A DNA stretch of 34,839 bases from CBFDCQ01 sp965603355. Its GTDB lineage: Bacteria > Hydrogenedentota > CAZGCA01 > CBFDCQ01. Below are positions 17,156-24,800 of this stretch, piece by piece. The stretch covers positions 1 through 34,839 of the forward strand of contig CBFDCQ010000031.1 in assembly GCA_965603355.1 (NCBI GenBank). The letters are read 5' to 3'. The notes under the pieces were generated by a model that saw only the letters and a list, made by a program, of their open reading frames with translations, had not been told where the DNA came from and searched no databases. How positions within the stretch are numbered: the first letter of the stretch is position 1; every line of letters begins with the position of its first letter. A program made the translations under genes and the position numbers.

Positions 17156-17635
17156 TCAAGTGAGCGTCGGTTCTGGCGCTACCTGAGGTTCCACCTCTGA
17201 AAGGCTACGCTCCGTTTCGCTCAGCCTGAAGAGGGCTTGAAAGCGGCTGCGGTAGAGCGGCGTTGTGAATGTCAGGAGCATGAACGGCACGACGATGGCA
17301 TAGAGCGCGAGCGCGAGGGCAAAGGCGGATACTACCAGCAGAGGCGCTTCCTGATGGTATCCTCTGAACGAGTTGAACGCGGCGACAATCCCAACCGCCC
17401 CACAAGACACCCCAACGAGCACCAAAGGCAGCCATAGCACAAACCGCCACGGGTCGTACTGTCTGCGGCACATCCAACTCGTAACCGTCATCCCCAACAA
17501 CAGAACCAGCAAGGCGGGCGCGACCATAATTACCGGGACTAGCCTTTGCTGCGAAAGACGCAGGCAGTTGTCAAAAAGAGGAACGGTGACGGCGACTGTT
17601 ACAATGATGACTGCCGAAAGCAGAAAGGAGGTCAT
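17156..17635 (-). CDS. Hypothetical four-helix membrane protein
   Basis: A 159-residue protein with four hydrophobic segments (near residues 5-25, 34-55, 63-85 and 95-125) and a soluble acidic tail. I do not recognise the family. The reading frame stays open up to 17764, but that extra part would translate two GC-rich palindromes (giving VGQAFLPAV-like sequence), a known source of false N-termini, so I start at the ATG at 17635 just before the first helix. No good ribosome site is seen. It is convergent with hicA, with only 26 bases between stops, and could be in one transcript with the next membrane protein on the same strand. Confidence 0.55.
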   Translation of the reverse strand: MTSFLLSAVIIVTVAVTVPLFDNCLRLSQQRLVPVIMVAPALLVLLLGMTVTSWMCRRQYDPWRFVLWLPLVLVGVSCGAVGIVAAFNSFRGYHQEAPLLVVSAFALALALYAIVVPFMLLTFTTPLYRSRFQALFRLSETERSLSEVEPQVAPEPTLT

Positions 17636-17695
17636 CGGATTTCGCGAAGGCAGTACATCGGCGAGCAGCCACAGTGCGCACCACTCCTGGACAAC

Positions 17696-17762
17696 GGCAG
17701 GCAAGAATGCCTGCCCCACCATTGTCTTCTTATGGGTCGTGGGGCGGACATTCCTGTCTGCC
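17696..17762. repeat. Nested inverted repeat of two palindromes
   Basis: 17696-17715 is GGCAGGCA-AGAA-TGCCTGCC. 17743-17762 is GGCGGACA-TTCC-TGTCTGCC, with one mispair. The second, read on the other strand, closely matches the first together with its flanking CCCAC, so the two palindromes form a larger inverted repeat with a loop of about 20 bases. They belong to the same general class as the clusters near 9.6 and 21.7 kb. Confidence 0.75.
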
Positions 17763-17833
17763 AAAAGGGGGACAGCAGCACAAAGCCGCAGAGGACGCAG
17801 AGAATCAAGTGGAACTTAAGGTATGTGCCGTAG

Positions 17834-17853
17834 GGGCGATGCTTGCGTCGCCC
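17834..17853. repeat. GC-rich palindrome edged by GTAGG
   Basis: GGGCGATGC-TT-GCGTCGCCC with a single mispair, preceded by GTAG and followed by CAC. It is followed by a pyrimidine-rich tract (17855-17915) made of TTCCC-like units. Confidence 0.65.
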
Positions 17854-17883
17854 ACTTCCCTCTTCTCCCTTCTCCCTATACCC

Positions 17884-17903
17884 TATTCCCTGCCTTGTTC
17901 CCT
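17884..17903 (+). repeat. 20-bp direct repeat, copy A
   Basis: The 20-base word TATTCCCTGCCTTGTTCCCT occurs here and again, unchanged, at 19423-19442. Both copies lie in pyrimidine-rich sequence with further partial likeness upstream (CTTCTCC..ATA). The two copies bracket the 215-aa membrane-protein gene and the DUF5131 gene. Confidence 0.75.
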
Positions 17904-18551
17904 TTACCCTTCCCCATGGCATTCGCCACGGCCACCTTCGCGATAACGCCTGATAACGTAGTGCAAGAACCTCCGCGCGACCGGAAAGAGTAGCATTGTC
18001 ACGACCAGCGATACCATTCCGACGCCGATCCCGATCCCCGCGGTATACGCCTTGTATTGTAGCGGTACGAACTCCTTTCCGCTCGCGTCGTACCATCCCA
18101 CATTGACCAGGTCGCCGGTATGCGTGCGGGATACTTCCAGCTTCTGCCGCCCATCTGGCAATCTCTCGACTTTGAAATCCGCACGCCACGGATCGGGTGA
18201 GTCAATATTGTGGTCGTCCCTCCGCGAACGGCAGCGTTGCTTAATATCCTCTCTGATGCTCTGCTCGTACTGTTCAGGAACGAGCAAGGTGTAATCAGGG
18301 TTCTCCGCGAGGTACTCTTCCAGGTTCTTGTGATACAGGACCTCACCCTTGTATTCTTCGCCATTGGCTTTCGGTGATATCACCAGAACCGGGAACAACG
18401 ACGGGATGGGTTCTTGCACGGGGTGTATGTGAGCGTGTTCGAAGAACGGGAAGAGGCAAATGGCACAAACCATCCACGCGACAACAAACAGTGCGAGGAC
18501 TAGGATGCTGAGGAGTATCGGCTTGTAGAAACTCGTGAAGGCACCCATCAC
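17904..18551 (-). CDS. Hypothetical membrane protein, two helices with a middle soluble domain
   Basis: A 215-residue protein. One hydrophobic helix lies near the N-terminus (ILLSILVLALFVVAWMVCAICLFPFF, about 12-38) and one near the C-terminus (AYTAGIGIGVGMVSLVVTMLLF, about 167-190). Between them is a polar domain with GEEYKGEVLYHKNLEEYL and VGWYDASGKEFVPLQY. The plan resembles small DUF3592-like envelope proteins, but I cannot assign it. The frame starts at GTG 18551; an ATG follows at once (18548) and is as likely. The stop abuts direct-repeat copy A. It may be cotranscribed with the upstream DUF5131 gene (gap 74 bases). Confidence 0.6.
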   Translation of the reverse strand: MMGAFTSFYKPILLSILVLALFVVAWMVCAICLFPFFEHAHIHPVQEPIPSLFPVLVISPKANGEEYKGEVLYHKNLEEYLAENPDYTLLVPEQYEQSIREDIKQRCRSRRDDHNIDSPDPWRADFKVERLPDGRQKLEVSRTHTGDLVNVGWYDASGKEFVPLQYKAYTAGIGIGVGMVSLVVTMLLFPVARRFLHYVIRRYREGGRGECHGEG

Positions 18552-18625
18552 ATTCCAGATCCCCGTATGAGGATGTACGCGAGAAGCACGGTCTGTATTA
18601 TGTCACTCTGTAGTGCGGGCCTCTG

Positions 18626-19351
18626 CTAGAGCGCGGCCACTACCGGTTGCGGCATTTGGTCCCAAGTCCTGCCGTCGAGAATCCGACCTGCCTTCTTCTT
18701 GTTGACGCCTCCCCACTGCTTGAAGAAGAAGGGTACGTGGGCGGCCACACATTGTTTTCGAATTTCCCTTACCCACTCTTTCCTCATGGGCCTGGCACCC
18801 GGGCCCGATTCTCCGCCCGCTATCACCCAGTCGATTCCTCGCAGGTCGAGGTCAGGAAGCGGGCCAAGCAAAGGCTCCAGGGATACGAACTTGACAAAGG
18901 CACCCGTTTCTCTGAGGAGGTCGATCCTATCCACGTAATCGCGCTGTTCCACTGTAACACCCATCCATACGTGCGGTGCCCACGGAAGATGGGGACCCAA
19001 CGCTGCAAGGCGCGACGCCCTTTTTGTCAAGATTTGATAAGTGTGCCAATCTGCGCGGTTCATCACATCGAACACGCGCTCAATGAAGTCTACGGGTACG
19101 TTCCTGTGAAACAGGTCGCTCATGGAGTTGACAAAGATGACCCGCGGCTTCTTCAGGCTTAAGGGTGTTCCCAGCACGTGCTCATGCAGAGTGAGCCTGA
19201 AGCCGTTAGCATAGTTGGGCTGGCCCATAGCATTGAGGCGGTTTGCCATGCGCTCGGCATAGCAGTATCTGCAACCGGCGCTAATCTTTGTGCAGCCAGT
19301 TACCGGATTCCACGTGGACTCAGTCCACTCTATGCTCGAGTTAGTTGCCAT
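18626..19351 (-). CDS. DUF5131 family (phage Gp37/Gp68-like) protein
   Basis: A 241-residue protein of the family found in phages, prophages and genomic islands. The N-terminal signature IEWTESTWNPVTGCTKISAGCRYCYAERMA has C20, C27 and C30 (C-X6-C-X2-C), which suggests an iron-sulfur cluster like that of radical SAM enzymes. Other family blocks are intact: FVNSMSDLFH, ADWHTYQILTKRA, WMGVTVE, FVSLEPLLGPLPDLDL, DWVIAGGESGPGARPM and FFFKQWGG. The reaction is unknown. Its usual neighbour, the three-Cys-motif partner protein TcmP, is absent. The start at 19351 is that of the family (MATNSSIEWTE); the frame opens 15 bases earlier. It lies within a direct-repeat-flanked block. Confidence 0.88.
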   Translation of the reverse strand: MATNSSIEWTESTWNPVTGCTKISAGCRYCYAERMANRLNAMGQPNYANGFRLTLHEHVLGTPLSLKKPRVIFVNSMSDLFHRNVPVDFIERVFDVMNRADWHTYQILTKRASRLAALGPHLPWAPHVWMGVTVEQRDYVDRIDLLRETGAFVKFVSLEPLLGPLPDLDLRGIDWVIAGGESGPGARPMRKEWVREIRKQCVAAHVPFFFKQWGGVNKKKAGRILDGRTWDQMPQPVVAAL

Positions 19352-19422
19352 TGCCAAGCACCCCAACGTATTTTAACACAACTTCATCCGGATACGTGCT
19401 CTTCCGTCTTCTCCATATGCCG

Positions 19423-19442
19423 TATTCCCTGCCTTGTTCCCT
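19423..19442 (+). repeat. 20-bp direct repeat, copy B
   Basis: Identical to the repeat at 17884-17903 and in the same orientation, 1539 bases away. It lies upstream of the DUF5131 start. Confidence 0.75.
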
Positions 19443-19663
19443 GCTCCAATTCATGGAGAACAGCGTGGACAACAACCTGTGCCCATTATGCATAGGACAA
19501 CACGCCATCAGCCTCAGACGGGACTAAAACGATTTCGGCACCATCCTGTGTATCCCGTTCCCGCTTGCCTGCGACAGGGCCCTAGTCGTGCGGTCTCCCG
19601 TGGAAAGGAGGTCGTAGAGCAAAGTCACACTCCTTGCCAACGCTGCTCATTTGTTGCGAGGTC

Positions 19664-19692
19664 TTGATATTTGGCCTAGAATTGATTATAAT
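19664..19692 (+). promoter_or_regulatory. Near-perfect sigma-70 promoter of the protease/antitoxin/toxin cluster
   Basis: TTGATA (19664-19669), 17 bases, then a perfect TATAAT (19687-19692). A second, weaker candidate follows at 19697-19726 (TTGACG, 18 bases, TATTCT). The leader to the ATG at 19842 is 110-140 bases. Two stacked promoters before a toxin-antitoxin cluster would allow self-regulation by the antitoxin; no operator palindrome was identified. Confidence 0.7.
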
Positions 19693-19841
19693 TTCTTTGA
19701 CGGGGGATCTCAAGCTGTGTTATTCTAGATAGGGAACTGCGGACTCATCATCGACGCAACAGCTAGTGGCAAACTCGAGCGCCTAGGCGCGGCTTTTTGA
19801 GGCCCTGACGTTCAGCGTTTCTGACCGAGAGAGGCGACGAC

Positions 19842-20837
19842 ATGGGAAGAGAGAAGAGGCTTGAACTTATTAGGCAGATTGAGGCGTCCCGCGGCTCAAG
19901 GTTAATCTCTTATGTCACTGGCGATCGGGCTCCGTTCACGACGCAGATAGCCGAGGATGCTGTCCGGGTGCTCCGTCGCCAACTTGACATCCTAGGGAGA
20001 AGCGACAAGCTCGACTTGTTTCTATACAGCCGCGGCGGCGACATGGTAGCGCCGCTACGGATTGTAGGATTGCTCAGAGAACACTGTGACCGCTTTGGGG
20101 TCCTGGTACCGTATCGGGCGCACAGTGCTGCTACGTCAATCGCTCTGGGCGCGGATGAAATTGTAATGGGGAAGTCCGGCGAACTAAGTCCCGTCGATAC
20201 TACAACCGGCCATCCTTTCAATCCCCGGGACCCCCAACAGCCAGACAAGATGCTCCCGATTAGCGTCGAGGACGTGACTTCCTATTTTCTCCTAGCAAGA
20301 GAGCAAGCGGCGATCAGGGATGAACAAATGGTGACGGTTTTTAACGAGCTAGCCAACAAGATCAACCCGCTGGCTTTGGGGAACGTTTACAGAGCATATC
20401 GCATGGCAAGGATGGTTGCAGAGAAACTGCTCGGTCTCCACATGGATACCCGCAAAGACAAGAAGGAAATCCAGGATATAGTCGAGCATCTCACAGAAAA
20501 ACTGTGCATTCACGTATACCCGATCATGCGCGCTGAGGCAGAGACCGAGATCGGCCTGAAGATCACGAAACCGGACGACAACCTGGAATCTATGATGTGG
20601 TCTCTGTATGAGGACTATGAGGAGGAGCTGCAGTTGGCACAGCCGTTTGACCCTTTGGCACTCTTGGGAGCCGACAACTTGAAGACCGTGAACATCGTCG
20701 GCTCGTATATCGAAACCGCCCTCGGGTGTGAGCACTTCCTTTTCAGCGCGCAGATAAAGCGCGCCGATGAGGCTCCCGGGCAGGCAGCTGTCAATGTAAC
20801 CAGTGTCGGTTGGCGTTCCATAGGCGAGGCGGGGTGA
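19842..20837 (+). CDS. SDH_sah/ClpP-fold serine protease-like protein
   Basis: A 331-residue cytosolic protein of the SDH_sah (serine dehydrogenase proteinase) family in the ClpP/crotonase superfamily. Visible blocks are LDLFLYSRGGDMVAPLRIVGLLR (oxyanion-hole strand, near residues 58-80), VPYRAHSAATSIALGADEIVMG (nucleophile, likely S95) and GELSPVDTTTG (acidic residue near 119). No signal or transmembrane helix is present, unlike SppA. The C-terminal 150 residues are helical and of unknown role. It has its own strong promoter. Its stop (20837) is 5 bases before the start of a MazE-like antitoxin gene, whose ribosome site overlaps the stop, so the three downstream genes are coupled. A role in degrading the antitoxin is an attractive inference but is not shown. 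Confidence 0.82.
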   Translation: MGREKRLELIRQIEASRGSRLISYVTGDRAPFTTQIAEDAVRVLRRQLDILGRSDKLDLFLYSRGGDMVAPLRIVGLLREHCDRFGVLVPYRAHSAATSIALGADEIVMGKSGELSPVDTTTGHPFNPRDPQQPDKMLPISVEDVTSYFLLAREQAAIRDEQMVTVFNELANKINPLALGNVYRAYRMARMVAEKLLGLHMDTRKDKKEIQDIVEHLTEKLCIHVYPIMRAEAETEIGLKITKPDDNLESMMWSLYEDYEEELQLAQPFDPLALLGADNLKTVNIVGSYIETALGCEHFLFSAQIKRADEAPGQAAVNVTSVGWRSIGEAG

Positions 20838-20842
20838 GAGCA

Positions 20843-21172
20843 ATGGAATCTTCCACAGCCTGCAATGAGAAACTGACTGAGAACTACGGTATTTCAATAA
20901 CCCCTTCCACTCCGATTCAGGCGGTGGAAGCCGATTTTCGCGCGCACGTAAGCGCAGTGCTGGTGTTAAACCCTGGCGTAAGGTACTCCATGCCGCGTGC
21001 CAGAGAACGTACGGAGTTCATTCCCGCTGAGAGTGAAGGAGTCAGAACCGCCGCGGAGACATGGGAGAGGTCTGCTGCCATTGAGGACGACTCGCGCCAC
21101 TGGCTGCGAATCGCTGAAAGCGCGTTCAAGTTCTGGGATAACGAGGCCGATGAAATCTGGAATGACGTATAG
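20843..21172 (+). CDS. Probable MazF-cognate antitoxin
   Basis: A 109-residue acidic protein with a loosely ordered middle. Its C-terminus reads WLRIAESAFKFWDNEADEIWNDV: the short F-W-D-N-E-(acid) motif near the end is typical of small antitoxins paired with MazF/PemK-type toxins, where the tail lies in the toxin's active groove. No clear DNA-binding domain is seen at the N-terminus. The start at 20843 has GGGGTGAGAG just upstream, overlapping the stop of the protease gene. The last codons overlap the MazF-like gene by 11 bases. The identification rests on the tail motif and on the toxin neighbour. Confidence 0.72.
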   Translation: MESSTACNEKLTENYGISITPSTPIQAVEADFRAHVSAVLVLNPGVRYSMPRARERTEFIPAESEGVRTAAETWERSAAIEDDSRHWLRIAESAFKFWDNEADEIWNDV

Positions 21173-21503
21173 CCAAGGCAGCTTGGTCCTTGTTCCGTTC
21201 CCATTCACAGACCTTTCGGGTACCAAGAAAAGACCGGCCGTGGTGGTATCACCTGACTGGTTCAATCAAAGTTACGAGGATATCATCCTAGCGGCTGTGA
21301 CCTCTAATGTTCCTCCTTCCCCGCAACCGCCGGAGGTGCCATTGACTCAGGCTGACCTAGCCTTCGGCGTCATGCAAAAAGAATCCGTTGTGAAGGTCGG
21401 AAAGCTGTTTACCTGCCATCGCGACATCGTGAAACAATTTGCCGAAGTGAGCACGGATAAGCTCTCCGAGGTCTTAGGCACACTGAGGCAATTGTTCACA
21501 TAG
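21162..21503 (+). CDS. MazF/PemK family mRNA interferase toxin
   Basis: A 113-residue toxin of the CcdB/MazF fold. The start MTYSQGSLVLVPFPFTDLSGTKKRPAVVVS is classic: the beta strand GSLVLVPFPF, the S1-S2 loop and KKRPAVVVS with the catalytic Arg. It continues with IILAAVTSNV, the second active-site strand with Thr/Ser. The end (VKVGKLFTCHRDIVKQFAEVSTDKLSEVLGTLRQLF) is complete. It should cleave single-stranded mRNA. The start is 21162 or 21150, both overlapping the antitoxin gene; the frame also opens far upstream, but that part is a shadow of the antitoxin gene. It is the last gene of the protease-antitoxin-toxin cluster and is convergent with dnaE. Confidence 0.88.
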   Translation: MTYSQGSLVLVPFPFTDLSGTKKRPAVVVSPDWFNQSYEDIILAAVTSNVPPSPQPPEVPLTQADLAFGVMQKESVVKVGKLFTCHRDIVKQFAEVSTDKLSEVLGTLRQLFT

Positions 21504-21653
21504 CGATCCTCCCAGCCCGCAATTCGTCCACTACCCTGAAACAGCCCTAAGCCGATCCGCGAGTTGTTCCGCAGCTTGTGCATGATTGCGTGTTTTGAAG
21601 GCGCGGACGTGTGGGAGGACGTACCCGACCAGCGGTGCGCCGTGGTCTATGTA

Positions 21654-21815
21654 GGGGCGGTTCGCGAACCGCCCCTGCCCAAAAGTCTTTGGAAGGGGGT
21701 CCGGGGGAGAACCTTTCTGCCAGAAAGGTTTCCCCCTTCAACGGCGGGCAAGATGCCCGCCCTACCTGTTGCAGCGCCTTGGCGGGGAAGGTTTCCCCGA
21801 TAAGGTTTCCCCGAT
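21654..21815. repeat. Cluster of palindromes and a tandem 14-bp repeat at a convergent junction
   Basis: 21654-21675 is a perfect 22-bp palindrome whose core equals that of 9589-9608. 21703-21736 is a long hairpin, left arm GGGGGAGAACCTTTCT and right arm AGAAAGGTTTCCCCC, with one bulged base and a GCC loop. 21743-21761 is GGCGGGCA-AGA-TGCCCGCC followed by CTACC. AAGGTTTCCCCGAT is repeated in tandem at 21788-21801 and 21802-21815. They fill most of the 325 bases between the toxin gene and dnaE, where no gene is seen. Confidence 0.8.
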
Positions 21816-21828
21816 ACTTGCAGTACTA

Positions 21829-24800
21829 TTATGCTTTACCGCGCTGGTTGGCTGCGGTGAACCAGATGGATTCCTCGCCGAGGATTTCTTGAGCGGCTTC
21901 GACGAGCGCGTTTGAGGGTTCGACCCTGCTTCTTGCCCCGGCTTTGATGGTGACCTCGCCGTGCCTCGGCGTCACGAGGTGGAAATAGAGGTCGCACTGC
22001 CCGGAATGCGCGGAGAGCGCCGCTGCCAGCTGTTCCAACCTGGGTTCTTCCAACCCGGCGGCCATCAATCTGACGTGGACGGCACGCACGAGCCGTTTCT
22101 GGGCTTCGTCGAGATGGAATATCTCGTTCGCGACAATCCGCATCTCACCGTTGTTCGAGCCGATCCGCCCGAGGACTATAACGGGCACGTCCTCCATCAG
22201 AACGCCTTTGGATTTCTGGTACGTTTCGGCGTAGACGATGACCTCAACGAACCCGTCGAGATCCTCCAGCGTCACGAAAGCCATCCTGTCGCCGCGCCGC
22301 GTGGTCTGGGCTTTGACCTTGGCGATAATCCCGCCAACAGTAACCGAGGCGCCGTCTCGCATGGAGGACACATCGCCGGTCTTCGCCGTCGCCAGTTGGG
22401 TAATGATGTGCGCGAACTGGGCAAGAGGGTGGCCCGTTACGTAGAAACCGAGGACTTCCTTCTCGTGAGCCAGCAGCTTGTTTTCCGGCCACTCATCGAT
22501 GTCAGGCAACCGCTGGTCGGTCGTCGCGCTGCTGTCATCGCCGAGCAGATCGAACAGCGAGGTCTGCCCGGACTCTTTCTCGCGCTGAAGCAGATTACCC
22601 TGCTCGGCCGCTGTGTCGACAACTGCGAACGCCTGGCTCCTGGTGGCGCCGGTGCTGTCGAGCGCGCCGGCTTTCACGAGACTTTCAAGTGCGCGCTTGT
22701 TGAGCTGGCGCATGTCCACACGCTGGCACAGGTCGAATATCGAACCGTACGCACCGCCGCTTTCGCGCTCCTCCACGACAGCCTCCACAGTGCCTTCACC
22801 GACGTTCTTGATCGCGGCGAGCCCGAACCGGATCGCGTCGCCGACCACGGTGAAGTTCTTGCGGCTCTCGTTGATATCAGGCGGGCGTACCGCAATGCCC
22901 ATTCGCTTACATTCCTCGATATAGCCTGCCAGCTTATCGCTGTTGCCCATCTCGCTGCTGAGAGTCGCCGCCATGAACTCGAGCGGGTAGTTGGCTTTCA
23001 GGTACGCCGTCCAGTACGCGATCAGCGCGTACGCCGCGCTGTGGGACTTATTGAACCCGTACCCCGCGAACTGGGCCATGTGGTTGAATATCTTCTCGGC
23101 GGTTCCCTTTGAAACCTTTCTTTTTCGGGCTCCCTTGACGAAATCGTCTCTCAGTTTAGCCATCTCGTCCGGGTCTTTCTTGCCCATTGCGCGGCGCAGC
23201 AGATCCGCCTTACCGAGAGGGAACCCGCCGACCTCGCTGGCGATCTTTATCACCTGCTCCTGGTACAGCATCACGCCGTAGGTCTCCTCCAGGATAGGTT
23301 TCAGCAGTGCGTGATCGTACTTGATTGGAGTCAAGCCGTGTTTTCGCTGGACGTAATCATCAAGCATGTGCATGGGACCGGGCCTGAACAGAGCGACCAG
23401 CGCCACAATCTCCTCGAACCGCTCGATGCCTATCTTCCGGGCGAGGTCGCGCATACCGGCGCTTTCAAGCTGGAACACGCCTGCACACCAGGCCCCGCGC
23501 AGCAGCTCGAACGTCTGCTGGTCGTCGAGCGCGATGTCGCTGAGGTCGAGTTCAACGTCTCGGTTCTCTTTCACCGACCGTATAGTATCGTCAATCACGG
23601 TGAGCGTGCGTAACCCGAGGAAGTCTATTTTCATCAACCCTATCTTCTCGAGGGTGCCGGACTCGTACTGTGTGGTTATTGGTTCGCGCGGGTCGCCTTT
23701 TGCCCGGTACAGAGGGACGTATTCCGTGAGCGGTTGAGCTGATATTACGACGCCGGCGGCGTGGACTGACGCGTGTCTCACGAGCCCTTCGAGCGCCGTT
23801 GCGATCTGCCAGAGCCGGTCGATCTCCGGCTGCTGATCCTTCATCCTGCGCAGTTCCTGTTCCTTCTCGAGTGCGTCCGTCAGAGTCATACCCGGCTGCC
23901 ACGGCACGAGTTTCGCGACTTTGTCCACCAACCCGTACGGGAGGTTAAGAGCGCGGCCCACATCGCGGATCGCCCCACGGGCCGCCATTGTGCCGAACGT
24001 GATGATCTGGCTCACGTTCCGATCGCCGTACTTCTCGCGAACATAACTTATGACTTTTTCGCGGCGGGTATAGCAGAAATCTATGTCGAAATCCGGCGGC
24101 GACACGCGTTCCGGGTTCACGAACCGCTCGAACTGAAGACCGTACTTCAGCGGGTCGAGGTCGGTGATTCTGAGCGCGTACGACACCAGGCTGCCCGTCC
24201 CGGAACCGCGTCCCGGTCCTACCGGTATGCCGTTTCGCCTGGCAAAATTGACGAAATCCCACACGACCAGGAAGTAGCCCGTGTAGTTCATCTGGTTGAT
24301 GATATCGAGCTCATGATCGACCCTATCGGTAACTTCGGAACTGATCTCCGCGTACCGTTGCTTCAGTCCATTGTCGACCAATTCCCGCAAGTAACCTGAC
24401 GATGTGTACTCTTCCGGCACAGGGTATCGCGGCAAAAGTCGCTGCCCGAACTCCAGTTCCACGTTGCATCTATGCCCTATTTCGGCGGCATTATCCAAGG
24501 CTTGCGGCCATTCGCTGAAACGTTGCGCCATCTCTTCGGGCGACTTCAGATAGAACTCGTTGGTGGGGAACTTCAGCCTGCCCTCCTCCTCGACGGTGGT
24601 ACCGGTCTGGATGCACAAGAGAATATCGTGCACGAGGCTGTCGGACTGTTTTACATAATGGCAGTCGTTCGTCGCGACGATCCCGACACCGCATTCGCGC
24701 GCCAGCTTGACCAGCACGGGGTTCACGCGATGCTGTTCGGGCATGCCTTCGTCCTGAAGCTCCACGAAGAAACTATCCTTGCCGAAGATGTCCCGGTAGG

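Larger units (their letters stand above)
19352..19841. other. 490-base intergenic region between divergent genes
   Basis: Between the DUF5131 gene (minus) and the protease gene (plus). It contains the pyrimidine-rich tract with direct-repeat copy B at 19423-19442 and, near its right end, two promoter-like sites. I see no convincing gene, RNA or mobile element in the remainder (19443-19660). Confidence 0.6.

Noticed and set aside
17636..17764. In-frame N-terminal extension of the four-helix membrane protein with VGQAFLPAV-like sequence.
   Set aside because: It is a translation of the intergenic palindromes, not of protein-coding sequence.
19434..19667. Open frame on the plus strand upstream of the protease gene.
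   Set aside because: It contains the low-complexity repeat and runs into the promoter region, with no ribosome site or recognisable protein sequence.
20997..21149. Upstream extension of the MazF frame.
   Set aside because: It overlaps the antitoxin gene and lacks MazF-like sequence; MazF proteins start at the beta strand after 21162.
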